From an uncultured Rhodopirellula sp. (GTDB taxonomy: Bacteria > Planctomycetota > Planctomycetia > Pirellulales > Pirellulaceae): a DNA stretch of 8,505 nt. Under the pieces are notes generated by a model, which saw only the letters and a program-made list of their open reading frames with translations, searched no databases and was not told where the DNA came from. Positions within the stretch are counted from its first letter, which is position 1. Each line of letters opens with the position of its first letter. The translations under genes were made by a program, and so were the position numbers. Below are positions 1 to 6,217 of the stretch, in pieces. The stretch is from positions 1 through 8,505 of the forward strand of contig CAJXTM010000108.1 of assembly GCA_913061385.1 (NCBI GenBank), given 5' to 3'.

Positions 1-47
1 CTACACGTAAGGAGTCGTCGGCAGCGTCAGATGTGTATAAGAGACAG
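1..47 (+). other. Nextera/Tn5 sequencing adapter (artefact)
   Basis: This is synthetic library sequence, not genome. It reads as the 3' end of the Illumina i5 primer (CTACAC), the 8-base index GTAAGGAG, then the Nextera read-1 adapter ending in the Tn5 mosaic end (AGATGTGTATAAGAGACAG). Biological sequence starts at base 48. The same 47 bases occur in reverse complement at 8459-8505, so the terminal inverted repeat is technical. Confidence 0.98.
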
Positions 48-346
48 GCTATGAATTCGTCGATAAAATTGCGTTTCGGAACCAGGTCTGCTTTGTTGAA
101 CAACACGTCAACGCCAGCAATGACTGATTCCCTGTAATTGTCCACTTGATTCAAGTTTTCGTCAGCAACCTAAAGACGATCTTCTGTCTAGTGGCTGGGG
201 AGAACTGCTGACGCATTCAAAAACTTGATTTGAACCGCCTTCAATGTTTCTCTGGCTTCCGGCCACCAACGTTTTTGTTGGTCTATGAGGAACTTATTTC
301 GATGAAGTTTAATGAACCGCTTCGTACGGTTCGTTAGGAGGATGCT
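48..346 (-). pseudogene. Decayed coding stretch, possible GTPase-like remnant, cut by the adapter
   Basis: One minus-strand frame stays open from 346 to the adapter except for two TAG codons at 188-190 and 170-172. The upstream part (52 codons) contains the protein-like run QQKRWWPEARETLKAVQ. The part after the second TAG (40 codons) contains YRESVIAGVDVLFNKADLVP, where NKADL fits the G4 guanine-recognition motif [NT]KxD of P-loop GTPases. CobW-type proteins carry a similar hydrophobic strand followed by NKxDLV. The P-loop would lie upstream and is not seen, and the downstream part lies beyond the adapter. It could be a gene broken by two nonsense changes, the debris of a deletion, or chance. 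I see no start codon with a ribosome site. No function is assigned; the GTPase reading is an inference from one short motif. Confidence 0.3.
310..336. repeat. Inverted repeat, 10-bp stem
   Basis: TAATGAACCG (310-319) and CGGTTCGTTA (327-336) pair over 10 positions, with one G-U wobble if read as RNA, around a 7-base loop (320-326). No T-run follows on either strand, so it is not an obvious terminator. Its role is unknown. Confidence 0.6.
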
Positions 347-445
347 TTACGGCCAAAGCCATTCATCCTCATGCGTGTCACGGATCCGATCGCAGACAAA
401 TCATCTGTCATCACCGAGAATTTTGATGGCCAAAATCCTTGGCGA

Positions 446-479
446 AGTGTGGTGGTCGCAAGCGCGGTGTCACCACATT
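446..479. repeat. Inverted repeat, 9-bp stem
   Basis: AGTGTGGTG (446-454) pairs with CACCACATT (471-479), one pair being a G-U wobble, around a 16-base GC-rich loop. It lies in the gene-free stretch. No T-run follows. Confidence 0.5.
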
Positions 480-599
480 AGAGGGACGCGATCAAGACGT
501 CCTAGGAGAGATACCTGAGTCGTGAAACTCGCGTACCTTCAGCTTCGCCTGAAATATAGGCCCTCAGAATGCCATGTCAAGCCTGAATAACCAAGATCT

Positions 600-621
600 G
601 CCCCACCAAAATGGGTGGGGC
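600..621. repeat. GC-rich hairpin, terminator-like but without a T-run
   Basis: GCCCCACC (600-607) and GGTGGGGC (614-621) form a perfect 8-bp stem with a 6-base loop (608-613). It is the strongest small hairpin left of the thioredoxin gene. Neither strand has a clean T-run next to it, so intrinsic termination is only a possibility. Confidence 0.55.
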
Positions 622-773
622 CCAAAAGATCACGCTAGCGTCAAAGTCGACCTAATTTGTAGGTTCGCATCAAGCCGCAGAGTCCCTGTGGCCGATCACA
701 ATCATGCGCGTGGCGTATTTGCTCGCTATTGCCATATTTTTCTACAGTAAAACGAAGATAGGAAGCAGGTTTG

Positions 774-1961
774 ATGCGCACGGCAGCCCCCAAACTTTCG
801 GTCATGATGGCGGTATCGCTCATGATCTCCAGTGTCGCCCAAGCAGAAATTTCTTGGGAATCAGACCTACGTACCGCCCATGAAAAAGCGGTAGCAGAGA
901 ACAAATTGCTGCTAATACATTTTTATAGCGATAATTGCATTTGGTGCGATCGACTCGAAGCCGGCGCTTTTAAGCAAGCCAATGTCGACGAGGCAATCAG
1001 CAATGACTTTGTCGCCCTAAAGGTTCATGCAAGAAAGAGCCCAAAGCTGGCGAGCCTGTTCAAAGTCACAAAATTCCCGACAGATGTGATCGTTACCACC
1101 GAAGGCCAAACGCTTGCACACCGCGTTAGCCCGCAACAGTCGGAACGTTACGTCGCAATGCTGACAGGATGTGTAGACTCAAAACCTGTGGCGCAGGTTG
1201 CGGAAAAGGTCGAGCCGGCAGCCTTACCCCCTGCGGCCGCACCAGTGGCAGGGAATGCCCAGCAACCAGATCCTGTGTTGCCAGCGAGCCCAAACAATGA
1301 GCTGTCGTCCGATCCACGAATCCGCATGGGCAATGGTGTAGAAGCGAGGCTCGCCGGCTCACGGAGTGCCAGTATGAGCGTTCCGAATCCGACGCAGCCA
1401 GAGGCATTCAACCAATTGCCGCCAGCCGCGATTGCACCCCAGGAAATGCTCCCCGCGAGTCCCGAATTGTCATTACCGAACTCAGCACCGAACAGTTCCC
1501 AACCCGCAGCAGGAGCAAGCGTCGCTCCGATCCCCGCCACTCAGGTAGCTGCAAACCAACCTCCTGCGGCGATCGAGAATCCGGGCCTCGCGATGCAAGG
1601 CTTCTGTGCGGTGACCGTGATCAACGAAAACCGCTGGGTGGAGGGGAAACCCGAATACGGCGTGATCCATCTCGGAAAGCTTTATCTTTTTTCCAGCCAG
1701 CAAGCGATGGGCTCCTTTCTAGCAGACCCTGCTCCTTTCACTCCGGTACTCAACGAGATTGATGTTGTCCGATTCTTCGAGGAACGCAAAATTGTGAAAG
1801 GCAAGCGAGAATTTGGTGTTTTGGATCCGGTTCACAATCGCATGTTCTTCTTCGCTGACGAAGCCGCTTTGAAGCACTTTGAAAATGAGTACGAACGGTA
1901 CACCGATGCGGCCCTCGAAGTGATGGCAACCGCGATCAAAGAAGCAAATCCCGGAACCTGA
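774..1961 (+). CDS. Exported thioredoxin-fold protein with tandem YHS-like C-terminus
   Basis: The product has 395 residues from ATG 774. That start is preceded by AGGAAG at 760-765 with an 8-base gap; an in-frame TTG at 771 would add one residue. Residues 1-24 form a signal peptide with a VAQA|E cleavage site. Residues 25-133 form a thioredoxin-like domain: the redox pair C55-I-W-C58 sits in YSDNCIWCDRLE, and the likely cis-proline is P102 in KFPTD. This resembles the DUF255/thioredoxin_7 type. Residues about 145-270 are a Pro/Ala/Ser/Asn linker. Residues 274-385 contain two YHS-like units with a shared pattern (KPEYGV...LYLF and KREFGV...MFFF). The protein probably acts in the periplasm in thiol-disulfide exchange or thiol protection; the substrate is unknown. 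The YHS-like part could bind metal in related proteins, but only C278 is present here. The gene stands alone and ends before a strong terminator. Confidence 0.9.
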   Translation: MRTAAPKLSVMMAVSLMISSVAQAEISWESDLRTAHEKAVAENKLLLIHFYSDNCIWCDRLEAGAFKQANVDEAISNDFVALKVHARKSPKLASLFKVTKFPTDVIVTTEGQTLAHRVSPQQSERYVAMLTGCVDSKPVAQVAEKVEPAALPPAAAPVAGNAQQPDPVLPASPNNELSSDPRIRMGNGVEARLAGSRSASMSVPNPTQPEAFNQLPPAAIAPQEMLPASPELSLPNSAPNSSQPAAGASVAPIPATQVAANQPPAAIENPGLAMQGFCAVTVINENRWVEGKPEYGVIHLGKLYLFSSQQAMGSFLADPAPFTPVLNEIDVVRFFEERKIVKGKREFGVLDPVHNRMFFFADEAALKHFENEYERYTDAALEVMATAIKEANPGT

Positions 1962-2002
1962 TTTCACACCGGTCCGGAATTCGAATCGAAAAAACAAAAT
2001 CG

Positions 2003-2037
2003 CGGCGGCCATCCCCTTTGGATGAGTCGCCGTTTTT
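2003..2037 (+). terminator. Intrinsic terminator, probably bidirectional
   Basis: The stem has two parts: CGGCG (2003-2007) with CGCCG (2028-2032), and CATCC (2010-2014) with GGATG (2020-2024), separated by a small internal loop. TTTTT follows at 2033-2037. On the minus strand the same hairpin is followed by CGATTTTGTTTTTT (complement of about 1988-2001). It therefore suits both convergent neighbours, the thioredoxin gene ending at 1961 and the small membrane gene ending at 2078. Confidence 0.85.
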
Positions 2038-2077
2038 CGTGAAATCAACGATATATTTTGCTTTGATTCAGCAACAC

Positions 2078-2407
2078 TTACCGCCAGTTCAGACTGTACG
2101 CGGGCGTCCGGACTGCGATGTTTGACGCTGGTTCCGGATAGCGAAAGAGTCGCTCTAAGCCATGCCGTTCAGCCGACGGGGATGCGTAACTGGGCCGCAA
2201 CCCCAGCAGAACAGATAGCCCTAAGGCTAAGAAGACAAGTGAAATCAAGATCCACAATACCCGGGCCTTCGATTTGCCATACCGTTGCGTCACACGTTGG
2301 AATGTTCGCAATTGATAAGGGGCATTCCACGGCCCAACACCGATGGAAAAGCCGATCAGTGAAAAAAAAACAGCCAAGCTACCCACGAAAATTTCGTCCA
2401 GAGTCAC
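2078..2407 (-). CDS. Small two-helix membrane protein of unknown function
   Basis: The product has 109 residues with a GTG start. A strong ribosome binding site, AAGAGGTGA, lies just upstream (complement of about 2411-2419), which makes the start convincing. Two hydrophobic helices are visible, at about residues 6-25 and 50-70. The loop between them (GPWNAPYQLRTFQRVTQRYG and following) is rich in Arg/Lys, so by the positive-inside rule it is cytoplasmic and both ends face outwards. The C-terminal 35 residues are polar. The pattern of helix, GPW..PYQLR loop, helix and RPSYA is one I associate with small conserved planctomycete membrane proteins; this is recall, not a search. No catalytic motif is seen. 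It converges with the thioredoxin gene across a shared terminator and is probably transcribed alone, since a terminator lies upstream at about 2601-2630. Confidence 0.8.
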   Translation of the reverse strand: MTLDEIFVGSLAVFFSLIGFSIGVGPWNAPYQLRTFQRVTQRYGKSKARVLWILISLVFLALGLSVLLGLRPSYASPSAERHGLERLFRYPEPASNIAVRTPAYSLNWR

Positions 2408-2726
2408 ACGTCACCTCTTACTCATTCGCCTATGCACGGAATTCTCCAAGCCGGAAATCACAACGATCGAATTCTAACCAATCAAATCATTAAGAAAAAT
2501 GGTTGCCGATTTTGAGCGTGAAACAATAAAACAGTCCTTGCCCTTGTAAATGCAGGAAAAGAACCGTGCACAACGCATTCAGCTACGAACAAAGCCATTG
2601 AAAAAAATGCTCAAATGTTCGGAGCATCTTAGTGCGATAGCTGCAATGCGGATCTACCTTCGAGGCTCTGACGTGAGCAGGCTCACCATGACTTGATACG
2701 AGTTTGTCAAACCCACACGTCATTAC
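2408..2726. other. Intergenic region between two minus-strand genes
   Basis: This 319-base gap holds the terminator of the HEAT/TPR gene (about 2601-2630) and, nearer 2408, the ribosome site and presumably the promoter of the membrane-protein gene. A possible weak promoter on the minus strand is TTGATT, 17 bases, TGTGAT (about 2462-2490), a poor match to consensus. A short inverted repeat GTGAG/CTCAC lies at 2673-2686. I see no further gene. Confidence 0.5.
2601..2630 (-). terminator. Intrinsic terminator downstream of the HEAT/TPR gene
   Basis: Read on the minus strand, AAGATGCTC pairs with GAGCATTTT (9 pairs including one G-U) around a 9-base loop and runs into a string of seven T's (complement of 2601-2607). 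It lies about 100 bases past the stop codon at 2727 and separates that transcript from the membrane-protein gene. Confidence 0.8.
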
Positions 2727-3395
2727 TCAGGAATCTGCTCGACGCATCCTTCGACGGAGTGTACGAATCTGGAGCCGTACCGATTCCAGATCAGGACAGA
2801 TGTCCAATGCTCGCCGCAATGCCATCAGAGCTCCAGAATTATCGTCTAACTCAATCCTGCAGCGTGCCAGCCCTTGCCACGCGGCATAGTGGAAACGGCA
2901 AAACCAGAGACTGGAACGATACACCCCTTCAGCCTGAAAATGGTTGCCCATTCCATGCCAACAGATTGCCAATTGATGATGCGCCTCAGCAAAACGAGGA
3001 GCCTGCTTCACCAATTCCTCTGCATTGTCAATTGCATCTTGATATTCACCGCCGTCGTTCAAATGCATCACTCGAAGCAATTGCTGATGGTGCTCAGACG
3101 CACAATCCCTGAGCAGAATTGCTCGAAAGGAATCGTCTGCTGCAAGCCGCACACCACGATCGGCATCGTTCAACGCTCGTGCCAGCGAAGAAATCGACTC
3201 GCGATTTCCCAGAATCCCCAACGCCATAGCTGCAGCTCGACGTGTCTCTGACTCACCCCGTGTCAGCAGCGTCAAGAGCGTGAACTGCGAATAATGCTCA
3301 TCAACCTCCCATGCGAACATAGCAACTTCCGCTGACGAGAGATAACGTCGGTATGCGGTCGCCAGACGATTCGATCTTAATGCCGGGGAAGTCAC
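2727..3395 (-). CDS. HEAT-repeat plus TPR protein
   Basis: The product has 222 residues with a GTG start. GGAG lies 5 bases upstream (complement of 3401-3404), and the frame is closed by a TAG at 3420-3422. Residues about 37-98 form two HEAT-like helical repeats (ETRRAAAMALGILGN; DADRGVRLAADDSFRAIL). Residues about 103-203 form three TPR units (YQDAIDNAEELVKQAP; AEAHHQLAICWHGMGNHFQA; AAWQGLARCRIELDDNSGAL). The tail after 204 is very Arg-rich. Both repeat types form alpha-solenoid scaffolds for protein-protein contacts, so an adaptor or regulatory role is likely; the partner is unknown. No signal peptide or membrane helix is visible, so it is probably cytoplasmic. A putative small gene ends 13 bases before its start, and a terminator follows at about 2601-2630. 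The order HEAT then TPR in a short protein is uncommon but not unique. Confidence 0.85.
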   Translation of the reverse strand: MTSPALRSNRLATAYRRYLSSAEVAMFAWEVDEHYSQFTLLTLLTRGESETRRAAAMALGILGNRESISSLARALNDADRGVRLAADDSFRAILLRDCASEHHQQLLRVMHLNDGGEYQDAIDNAEELVKQAPRFAEAHHQLAICWHGMGNHFQAEGVYRSSLWFCRFHYAAWQGLARCRIELDDNSGALMALRRALDICPDLESVRLQIRTLRRRMRRADS

Positions 3396-3408
3396 CTTTG
3401 CTCCATGG

Positions 3409-3510
3409 TCAATGGAAATCTATCTTTGGTGCCGACGCGAGAACATCCGCGAGAGAGAATCCAAGACCTCCCCCACCTTTGATCACGACAAAACCTGTCT
3501 CGCTAGGCAC
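3409..3510 (-). CDS. Possible 33-residue small protein ahead of HEAT/TPR
   Basis: A short minus-strand frame from GTG 3510 to TGA 3409 contains the run GFVVIKGGGGLGFSLADVLA and ends in APKIDFH. Codon choice looks natural, and its stop lies only 13 bases before the HEAT/TPR start codon, as in an operon with close coupling. Upstream the same frame is open for five more codons to a TGA at about 3526-3528, so it is not the tail of a long gene unless there is a frameshift. A ribosome site is weak: AGG lies only 3 bases before the GTG. It could be a real small protein, the intact end of a decayed gene, or a leader peptide. I do not recognise the family. Confidence 0.4.
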   Translation of the reverse strand: MPSETGFVVIKGGGGLGFSLADVLASAPKIDFH

Positions 3511-4090
3511 ACACCTGATTCGTAATCACAAGCCCCCCGCGTAGGAAGTCTGCCGATTCAGTATTGCCAATGTTTAGCGATCGAGTGCAGCGAGTCTAGT
3601 CACGACCGCAGACCACCACAAGCAATGAAACTACAATATTTCTGGGCTGGGAACCTGACCTCCAAAATCCTCAAAATGATGCGTCTACCACTGCACTGAA
3701 TACATCATTGCAAACTCATACTGACACTGCATTTGAGTCGTGCAACGCAAAAAGCGGTGGGATTTTCTCCGTGGCTTCTTTTCGGACACTTGGCAAAATG
3801 TTTTCACATTCACATGCACAATTCTCATGGGGCAAAAAACTTCCCCTAACCGGCCAACTTGAACAGCCTTGCCTCTCTTTGCTCCTGATTGCATACAAAC
3901 CACACATCAGTGAGAGCAAATGCCATCGGAAACGTAGTTGCCAGATACGCTCAAATCGGATGTTAATAACCCGCCTTGGCTCCAAAGACGGTGACGTAAT
4001 CAACACCACGCTATAATGGTGAAAAGGCGGCGAGGGGGAAAGGCGAGCCACATGCTGTTGCCCAAAATCACATCACACGGATAACAAACC
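3511..4090. other. Intergenic region between divergent genes
   Basis: This 580-base gap separates the minus-strand HEAT/TPR unit from the plus-strand STN-like gene. Overlapping frames of about 100 codons on both strands (3708-4016 plus, 3716-4051 minus) have no recognisable domain and are rich in Cys, His and Ser, typical of non-coding DNA. The right end carries a promoter candidate for the STN-like gene. Nothing else is evident. Confidence 0.5.
3991..4017 (+). promoter_or_regulatory. Sigma-70-like promoter for the STN-like gene
   Basis: A perfect -10 box TATAAT lies at 4012-4017. Upstream is GTGACG at 3991-3996 (4 of 6 matches to TTGACA) with a slightly short 15-base spacer. Transcription would start near 4024, giving a leader of about 65 bases before ATG 4091. 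The leader is purine-rich (GGCGGCGAGGGGGAAAGG) and has no clear Shine-Dalgarno site next to the start. Confidence 0.45.
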
Positions 4091-5188
4091 ATGCGTGCAT
4101 TTCAACTGGCTAAATCCTGTCTCCTTCACGGCCGCATCTTGTGCATTCATTCTGTGGCGATCGCCATTTTCGTCTTGCTCCTATTTTCGAGTGGGCAACT
4201 CGTTGCAGACGACCTTACAGAAGCCAGCCCAATCTACGGCAAACTGGCAACCCCGATGAATTCCGTTTTTGATGGCAAATCCTTCCGTTCTGCGATCTCT
4301 GGTATCGCCGAGCAAATCGGGCTAAACGTTTGGGTGGACCGTCGCATCGACCCAACGACCATCATTAATATCGAGTCATCAGGATCAACTGTTTACGGAG
4401 TCATTGAACAGATTGCTGCATCACGTGACTGTGTACTGATGCCAATTGGTAACGTCTTGCTTGTCGGGCGGCGTGAGTGGGTTGCCAAGCTAACTGCAAC
4501 AATTCAGACCGCCAGCTCTCGCACATCCTCAAAAATCATCGATGTCGCCTGGGACGACCTGGCCACGCCAGCAACCGCGCTGAACCATGTAATCGGAAAT
4601 GTGCCCGAGGTTGCTGAGGATCTCCCACATGACTTATGGCCGAAAACTACGTGGACCCAGATCCGCCAAGATGTCGCTATCACGCTGATCCTTGCACAGT
4701 TCGATTTGCAATTTGACAAATCACTTTTTCCGCAACGCATTGTCACCAGCCCCATGGGCAATCAAGATCGCTACGAACGGCGATACTCCAGCAAACTCGC
4801 CCGAAGCGTGCGTCCGGCAGTCACCGCAGCTGATAAAAATAGTCGTGTGAAACTATCTGGAAAATGGCTCCAAACCACCGCGAGTTTCGATGGCCATCTC
4901 TCAGGGACCCAAGCAGTTTTTGCAGCATTGAAGCCGCAACTGCCCGACCCCGACAAAGATACATTTACACTCAAACAAATGCGAACCAACGCCAGAAGCG
5001 CTCTACAGCAACTGTGCGGTGTTGCTGGCAGACGATGCGAGATTGCTACCGATGCACGCCAAGCCTGCGAAAAAATCGTAACGGTTGAGGGTCAAGATGC
5101 CACGCTTAGAGAACTCATTGAGTTAGTCGCAAAGCAAGCGGGCGTAAAAGCAACATGGGGTGATGGGGTAATTTCTATCTCGATGTGA
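4091..5188 (+). CDS. Exported protein with STN-like (secretin/TonB short N-terminal) modules
   Basis: The product has 365 residues from ATG 4091, with no strong ribosome site. A signal peptide with an unusually long n-region (about 20 residues) and hydrophobic core 22-35 ends near LVA|DD (residue 39). Residues 60-126 resemble an STN domain: FRSAISGIAEQIGLNVWVD, a strand, IEQIAA, then a VLLVGR strand. Residues 296-365 repeat the pattern (SALQQLCGVAGRRCEI, KIVTVEGQDATLRELIELVA, WGDGVISI). The middle (150-220, with LPHDLWP) may be a third, diverged unit. STN domains normally sit at the front of secretins or TonB receptors and touch partner proteins in the periplasm. Here no beta-barrel or secretin core follows, so the modules stand alone, as I recall for many planctomycete proteins. 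The role is unknown; periplasmic protein or ligand binding is the best guess. Confidence 0.8.
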   Translation: MRAFQLAKSCLLHGRILCIHSVAIAIFVLLLFSSGQLVADDLTEASPIYGKLATPMNSVFDGKSFRSAISGIAEQIGLNVWVDRRIDPTTIINIESSGSTVYGVIEQIAASRDCVLMPIGNVLLVGRREWVAKLTATIQTASSRTSSKIIDVAWDDLATPATALNHVIGNVPEVAEDLPHDLWPKTTWTQIRQDVAITLILAQFDLQFDKSLFPQRIVTSPMGNQDRYERRYSSKLARSVRPAVTAADKNSRVKLSGKWLQTTASFDGHLSGTQAVFAALKPQLPDPDKDTFTLKQMRTNARSALQQLCGVAGRRCEIATDARQACEKIVTVEGQDATLRELIELVAKQAGVKATWGDGVISISM

Positions 5189-5368
5189 CGGTGTGCTGTC
5201 GAACAACCCACTGCTACCAAGCCATGTGTATGCACCCAACTTCACCAGTTTCTAAAGTCAGTCCATTCAGTGTCCCGACACCGCTTGCAGACGATTCGAG
5301 ATCCAACTAGTCGTTGGTAACACGAATCAAGTCATGACGAATCAGTCCCCGCCTGCTAAACTTAGAAG
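5189..5368. other. Intergenic gap with a candidate operator
   Basis: No T-tailed terminator is visible after the STN-like gene; short stems occur (CCAAC/GTTGG at 5303-5317). Upstream of the ankyrin gene an 8-base direct repeat ACGAATCA occurs at 5322-5329 and 5337-5344 (15-base period). The perfect palindrome GTCATGAC at 5331-5338 lies between and partly overlapping. This arrangement could bind a regulator of the ankyrin gene. Confidence 0.35.
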
Positions 5369-6124
5369 ATGAAAATTAATCAACAGCGCCGAACCCGTTC
5401 AATCACCACAATTCTGTTAATTGCATTGGTCAGCTCTTCTGGTTGTGATTCTACCAGCGAGCCGACGGAAGTAAGCGAGGGCACCACTCCATCCCCAACA
5501 CTCGCATCTTCTGGCCAAACATCAGCGGACGGTAGCACTTCGACGCCCGAGCCTGACGCAGCATCAGGCACAGCGTCTCCCCCAACTGGTGGCGAAGCTT
5601 CCACTCCGGCAATTGAAATCCCTTCGTCAGAATCTTCAAAAACTTCCCCATCCATGAGCTCTGAAGCTTTCCGAGAAGCTGCGCTCGAAGGAAGAACCGC
5701 CGAAGTCAAACGGGGTTTGGAAAGTGGCATCAATATCGAGGCAGTCCAACCGGGCAGGGAACACACCGCTCTTCACATGGCCGCATTCAATGGGCATACC
5801 GAAACAGTACTTTTTCTAATCAACAAAGGAGCGAATGTTGATTGTCGTGACTTCGAGGGAAAAACCCCACTGATCCATGCATGCACTGGCCCCTATGCTG
5901 AAACAGTCGAAGCACTTATCAAAGCCGGAGCAGATGTCAACGCCAAAGGCTCGACGGAGGGATTCACGCCGCTCATGATGGCGGCAGGACTCGACCAACT
6001 GAAAATCGTCCAAATCCTATTGGCAAACAAGGCCGAAAAGGAAACCTTCGATGACGACAATGACAAAGCGATCGATCACGCTCGCAGAGCAGGTCACAAA
6101 GACATCGTTGATGTGCTGAAATGA
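5369..6124 (+). CDS. Ankyrin-repeat lipoprotein
   Basis: The product has 251 residues from ATG 5369; AGAAG directly upstream is only a weak ribosome site. Residues 1-25 form a lipoprotein-type signal: basic start KINQQRRTR, hydrophobic core ITTILLIALV, then SSSGC with the lipidated Cys at 26. Position -3 is Ser rather than the usual Leu, so the lipobox is slightly unusual. Residues 27-96 are a Ser/Thr/Pro/Glu-rich flexible tether. Residues about 97-251 form ankyrin repeats: a degenerate first (EAFREAALEGRTAEVKRGLE), then clear units starting HTALHMAAFNGHTETVLFLI, KTPLIHACTGPYAETVEALI and FTPLMMAAGLDQLKIVQILL, and a capping unit ending KDIVDVLK. Ankyrin repeats mediate protein binding; the protein is probably held on a membrane facing the periplasm. 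The partner is unknown. It converges on the DUF11 gene 93 bases away with no clear terminator between. Confidence 0.88.
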   Translation: MKINQQRRTRSITTILLIALVSSSGCDSTSEPTEVSEGTTPSPTLASSGQTSADGSTSTPEPDAASGTASPPTGGEASTPAIEIPSSESSKTSPSMSSEAFREAALEGRTAEVKRGLESGINIEAVQPGREHTALHMAAFNGHTETVLFLINKGANVDCRDFEGKTPLIHACTGPYAETVEALIKAGADVNAKGSTEGFTPLMMAAGLDQLKIVQILLANKAEKETFDDDNDKAIDHARRAGHKDIVDVLK

Positions 6125-6217
6125 GCACTTTGGGCTGAGCAGAGATAGTGCGTGCCACTTGGTGCCAAACCCGCCACAGTCTTGCGATACTTGATTCGTA
6201 CCAACGCGTTCACCGTC

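Larger units (their letters stand above)
300..640. other. Gene-free, hairpin-rich stretch
   Basis: No convincing gene lies here. A 68-codon plus-strand frame at 312-518 is Arg/Ser/His-rich with no recognisable domain. The stretch holds several inverted repeats: 310-336, 446-479 and 600-621, plus two overlapping and mutually exclusive short stems at 420-436 (ATTTTG/CAAAAT) and 429-443 (GCCAA/TTGGC). It could be a decayed gene, an untranslated leader or a structured RNA; the sequence alone does not decide. Confidence 0.4.

Noticed and set aside
310..336. Group II intron domain V (GAACCG...CGGTTC)
   Set aside because: Domain V is about 34 bases with an AGC triad and GNRA-type tip; this stem is too short and lacks them, and no intron-encoded reverse transcriptase is seen.
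304..343. Integron attC-like site: a stem flanked by GTTTAAT and GTTAGGA
   Set aside because: The flanks miss the consensus at the last base on both sides, the element is too short, the required unpaired bases are absent, and no integrase or cassette array is present.
312..518. 68-codon plus-strand frame as a gene
   Set aside because: Composition is Arg/Ser/His-rich, no domain or ribosome site is evident, and the start lies inside a hairpin.
2122..2493. 123-codon plus-strand frame
   Set aside because: It lies antisense over the small membrane protein, which has a strong ribosome site and clear helices; the plus frame has no protein-like features.
2693..3251. Plus-strand frames of 125-139 codons
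   Set aside because: They are antisense shadows of the HEAT/TPR gene, whose repeats are clear on the minus strand.
3708..4051. Overlapping frames of about 100 codons on both strands
   Set aside because: Mutually overlapping, Cys/His/Ser-rich and without motifs, signal peptide or ribosome site; they look like chance frames in intergenic DNA.
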